From JADLHS01 sp964561105 (GTDB lineage Bacteria; Verrucomicrobiota; Verrucomicrobiia; Limisphaerales; JADLHS01): a stretch of 64,000 bases of DNA. Shown here in pieces: positions 61,482-64,000 of the stretch. Location of the stretch: NCBI GenBank assembly GCA_964561105.1, contig CAZLOH010000025.1:10830-74829 (forward strand), written 5' to 3'. The translations under genes and the position numbers were made by a program. The notes under the pieces are model-generated. The model did not search any database and was not told where the DNA came from. It saw only the letters and a list, made by a program, of their open reading frames with translations. Positions within the stretch are counted from its first letter, which is position 1. Each line of letters starts with the position of its first letter.

Positions 61482-62160
61482 GAGCCGTGCTACCACGTTG
61501 GCGATTGCGTGTGCGGCTGGAAAGATCGCCTGTTTGCGGTAGTAATTCTCGCGCTGAAATGTTCCTGCGGTGGTGCTGGTCGCGCTGCGACCAGCCTGCC
61601 CGCGTGGAGCGGGCGGAAACGGATGACCGAGGGCGCACGGCTTCACGCTGTTCGTGGCGCGTCGCTCTGCGCGACGCGACGGCTCGCAGCGCGAGCCGTT
61701 CTACCACGTTGGCGATTGCGTGTGCGGCTGGAAAGTTCGCCATCTGAGGTAGAAGTTCTCGCGCTGCGAGAACTCCGCCCGCACAGAGCGGGCGGAAGCG
61801 GGTGACCGGGGGCGCACGGTTTCACGCAGTTCGTGGCGCGTTGCTCTGCGCGACGCGACGGCTCGCAGCGCGAGCCGTGCTACCCGTTGGTGATTGCGTG
61901 TGCCGCTGGAAAGTTCGCCATCTGAGGTAGCAGTTCTCGCGCTGCGAGAACTCCGCCCGCGCAGAGCTGGCGGAAGCGGGTGACCGGGGGCGCACGGTTT
62001 CACGCAGTTCGTGGCGCGTCGCTCTGCGCGACGCGACGGCTCGCAGCGCGAGCCGTGCTACCCGTTGGTGATTGCGTGTGGTGCTGGAAAGTTCGCCTGT
62101 TTGCGGTAGCAGTTCTCGCGCTGCGAGAACTCCGCCCGCGTGGAGCGGGCGGAACCTTGC
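61482..62160. repeat. Palindrome-rich tandem repeat array (units of 211, 178, 178 bp and a partial)
   Basis: The marker GATTGCGTG recurs at 61503, 61714, 61892 and 62070. Each unit holds four palindromes: GTTCTCGCGCTGCGAGAAC, CCGCCCGC(N)GCGGGCGG, GTCGCTCTGCGCGAC and GGCTCGCAGCGCGAGCC. Units 2-4 are more alike than unit 1. Apparent ORFs on the minus strand repeat the same peptide and are artefacts. Confidence 0.9.
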
Positions 62161-62481
62161 GGTGACGTTCGTCACTCACGACCGCAGTCAGGTTGCTTGC
62201 GAGCGCGACACGAACCCCGCGAACAAAGCCTGTAACTGAAAGTGAAACTGTCCCGGTCCAGCTTTTCGCGTGGTTGGAGTATTTCGCGGTCAATTTCATT
62301 CCGGCTGATGGCAGTTCTACTCCCGCCTCATTTCACTGCCAATCCCGGCCCCATTGATGCCGATTGGTCGAAACCAAGAACCGACCCCTTCAGGGAATCC
62401 GATTGACGCATGGGGGCAATACCCTTAAGTCGGCAATGCCACTCAATTGAAATCAGCACACAATTGTCCCATAGGAAACGA
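62161..62481. other. Intergenic region after the array
   Basis: A 321-base stretch that becomes AT-richer toward the next gene. No terminator or gene is seen. Confidence 0.35.
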
Positions 62482-62973
62482 ATGAAAACGATTGAAAACA
62501 AGAGCTTTTTCACCCATCCGTACACTATCCGGCGGAATGTCCCGCCTAATTCGCTGTCCAGATTCAAAGTCTCCTTAGAAATCAATAGTTTAGTGCATGG
62601 CTCTTGTGGGATTGCGCAGAAGTTAGCACGGACAATACTCCTGTTGGGATACATAGCTGCCTTTTCAGGTTGTTCGACTGTTGATACCAAGATTCCACTT
62701 GGAATATATCACGAGCCATCCTCCAGAAAAGATTTCATCGATGTGCGCAGCGAGCAAATACGCGTCCATATTGAAGGCGTTGATGACCGAGATAAAGACG
62801 GCTGCGGACTGACGTTCAATTACGCTCTGTGGGCTCATGGGGAAGTAATCCTCAGGATATCAAGATCAGCTGAATTGCTCTACGGCTATCCTGCACTCGA
62901 TTACAGTTGGGATGGAGAAAAGCTAATTGCTAAAGATGTCAAATCCGGATTGCGGTGGGAATTTGTCAAATAA
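62482..62973 (+). CDS. Orphan lipoprotein-like hypothetical protein
   Basis: From ATG 62482 (AGGAAA upstream) the protein has 163 residues. A hydrophobic segment with a lipobox (TILLLGYIAAFSGCS) occurs about 60 residues in; with GTG 62593 as start it would be a normal lipoprotein signal, so the true start is unclear. The mature part is a small beta domain (IRVHIEGVDDRDKDGCGLTF, LLYGYPALDYSWDGEKLIAK). Base composition is visibly more AT-rich than its neighbours, and it is boxed in by repeats and mobile debris, which suggests transfer. Family unknown. Confidence 0.55.
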   Translation: MKTIENKSFFTHPYTIRRNVPPNSLSRFKVSLEINSLVHGSCGIAQKLARTILLLGYIAAFSGCSTVDTKIPLGIYHEPSSRKDFIDVRSEQIRVHIEGVDDRDKDGCGLTFNYALWAHGEVILRISRSAELLYGYPALDYSWDGEKLIAKDVKSGLRWEFVK

Positions 62974-63020
62974 CTACTTCAATTTCTTCTACGTGGCTTG
63001 TCTTTGGCAAACGCGGGATA

Positions 63021-63100
63021 GTCGGGTAAGGGCGCGGCGTTGCCGTCGCGCCCTCCCCTCAGAACCGGACTTGAAAGTTTCCCTTCATCCGGCTCAAGCC
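63021..63100 (-). mobile_element. Group II intron 3' end (domains V and VI)
   Basis: On the minus strand: domain V at 63095-63062 beginning GAGCCGG with intact AGC triad and GAAA loop, a linker, then a domain VI hairpin (GGGCGCG / CGCGCCC) ending ACCCGAC at 63021. The arrangement and end match the copy at 47723. No maturase gene is found upstream (63100-63430), so only the 3' end remains. Confidence 0.8.
63062..63095 (-). ncRNA. Group II intron domain V
   Basis: A 34-base catalytic hairpin: stem CCGGATGA / AGTCCGG, inner stem AAGG / CUUU with a GAAA tetraloop. The triad AGC is kept, unlike the copy at 47764-47797. Confidence 0.8.
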
Positions 63101-63204
63101 GTGGTTAAGCCCTTCATCTGAAGAGCCGTAAGCGTCACGCGGAGGACCTCTTGACGGATGAACGATCTGAGGTCGTAAAGGTCGTAGGGGTTATGCTACG
63201 ACCT

Positions 63205-63350
63205 TTATGACGCGGCTTGCCGTTGAACTGTGCGCTGCTTTTTGCCCCACGCTTCGGGAGTCACTTCCGGGATTTGTTTGTTGGTCATGTTCGGCAGGCG
63301 GGTCAGCACGTCTTTGAACTGAACACCCAAACGCCTTGCCCGCCTCGGAG
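63205..63350 (-). pseudogene. C-terminal fragment of an IS66-like transposase
   Basis: The minus-strand frame reads RRLGVQFKDVLTRLPNMTN and then KQIPEVTPEAWGKKQ before TAA (63205). The pattern GV..KDVLTRLP..TN.QI...TP..W is that of the C-terminus of IS66-type transposases. The rest of the gene is missing. Confidence 0.5.
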
Positions 63351-63431
63351 CGCTGTCCCGGTCAACTCAAGAGCGTGGTTTCGCGAGTGTGTTGCAACTC
63401 AGCACGCCCAGTTCGCTTTCGGTCATGGATG

Positions 63432-64000
63432 CGACTGCCCAGCTATGACGCGCGCTATTACGACCCGCAACTGGGAAGGTTTGTTCAGCCGGATACGGTC
63501 GTCCAATCGGCTTCTGATTCTCAGACTCTGAATCGTTACAGTTATTGCGGTAACAATCCATTGAACCATGTTGATCCAACTGGACATGAATTTGTCACAG
63601 CACTCATCATTGGCATTATCATAGGAGCAGCGATTGGAGGCGCCACAGCTGCCGCTACGGGTGGCAACATTGGGTTGGGAATTCTGACTGGGGCAATCGG
63701 TGGACTTTTCGGTGGCCTGGGCGGACTGGCGGGAAGCGCTTTGGGTGGGTTCTGGGGCGGATTGGCTGGCGGAGTTTCAGGCGGCGCAGCCGGTGGTGCC
63801 GTAAGCGCCGAAATAACCGGCGGTAATGTTGGCATGGGTGCTTTGACAGGCGCCATTGCGGGAGGAATCGCATTCGGTATTGGGCAGCTGACAAACGCTG
63901 CCTTGACAAATAGCGGCTGGGGTGAAGGTGCTCAGGAGGCGACCCTGGGGTTGACCCGGTTTGATGGACACCTTGGGGGCGCGGCGCATGGGTGTTTTAG
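63432..64000 (+). CDS. RHS repeat-associated core, C-terminal part (truncated both ends)
   Basis: The frame from about 63432 to the window end is open. It starts with the RHS core YDARYYDPQLGRFVQPDTV, continues NRYSYCGNNPLNHVDPTGHE, and then a tip rich in Gly and Ala: GIIIGAAIGGATAAATGG, then GLLFGGLGG-type glycine-zipper stretches to about residue 150, then QLTNAALTNSGWGEGAQE. The RHS shell upstream is absent: sequence before 63432 belongs to other debris. The 3' end is outside the window. The variable tip after DPTGHE is where RHS toxins sit; its glycine-zipper helices suggest a membrane-active domain, which is inference. Confidence 0.8.

Noticed and set aside
61482..62160. CRISPR array
   Set aside because: The repeat units are about 178 bp and internally palindromic, with no short regular repeats separated by unique spacers, and no cas genes nearby.
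61701..62299. Minus-strand frames with repeated MKPCAPGHP-type peptides
   Set aside because: They arise from the tandem DNA repeats; the palindromic units, not a protein, explain the periodicity.

Overview
The window looks like chromosomal DNA of a Gram-negative member of the Verrucomicrobiota, most likely the Pedosphaera/Limisphaerales group (subdivision 3). This rests on gene content read directly from the sequence: a Kdo transferase (outer membrane with LPS), very large secreted proteins built from lamin-tail, CotH, PA14-like, beta-helix and calcium-repeat modules, glycoside hydrolases with family-4/9-like binding modules, an ECF sigma factor paired with a WD40 Ser/Thr kinase, and high-GC coding DNA with long antisense shadow frames. 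No rRNA or species marker is present, so the assignment is inference.

Layout. 1-9.8 kb: carbohydrate-related secreted enzymes (GH36-like protein, PA14-like secreted protein, TIM-barrel-like protein, NlpC/P60-like lipoprotein). 9.9-14.0 kb: WD40 kinase followed by its ECF sigma factor. 14.3-18.1 kb: minus-strand operon of a tail-fibre-like secreted protein, a subtilase and a small secreted protein. 18.4-33.0 kb: two glycoside-hydrolase-like proteins flanking a translationally coupled pair, a 2018-residue lamin-tail/CotH protein and a 1009-residue beta-helix protein. 33-36.6 kb: DNA alkylation repair protein, an IS200-like (RAYT) transposase framed by mirrored palindromes, and a BNR-repeat/ThiS-like pair. 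36.8-42.5 kb: an ECF42-type sigma module with DGPF, DoxX and two SRPBCC proteins, then a second ECF sigma/anti-sigma pair and a cNMP-binding histidine kinase. 43.4-46.3 kb: DMT transporter, mutL and tRNA-Gly(GCC). 46.6-48.6 kb: mobile-element debris (IS transposase fragments, a RadC-like JAB gene cut by an antisense group II intron remnant). 48.7-54.4 kb: PilZ-like protein, PilT/PilU ATPase, waaA, and a UbiX/UbiA pair probably serving menaquinone synthesis. 54.5-61.4 kb: small membrane proteins and lipoproteins, a KamA-type radical SAM enzyme, a peptidase-like protein without its metal site, an FmdB zinc ribbon, moaA and a coiled-coil membrane protein. 61.4-64 kb: a palindrome-rich tandem repeat array, an orphan lipoprotein, a second group II intron end, an IS66-like fragment and the C-terminal part of an RHS protein that runs out of the window.

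Themes. Four secreted proteins end in a similar C-terminal module of about 55-60 residues finishing in FYRL, a candidate sorting or anchoring signal. Repeats are abundant and structured (mirrored REP palindromes, a 178-bp array with a diverged copy 10 kb away, a MITE-like inverted repeat). Two genes appear broken by a single-base change in a homopolymer (A5 at 481-485 and C6 at 42884-42889), which may be real or assembly error.
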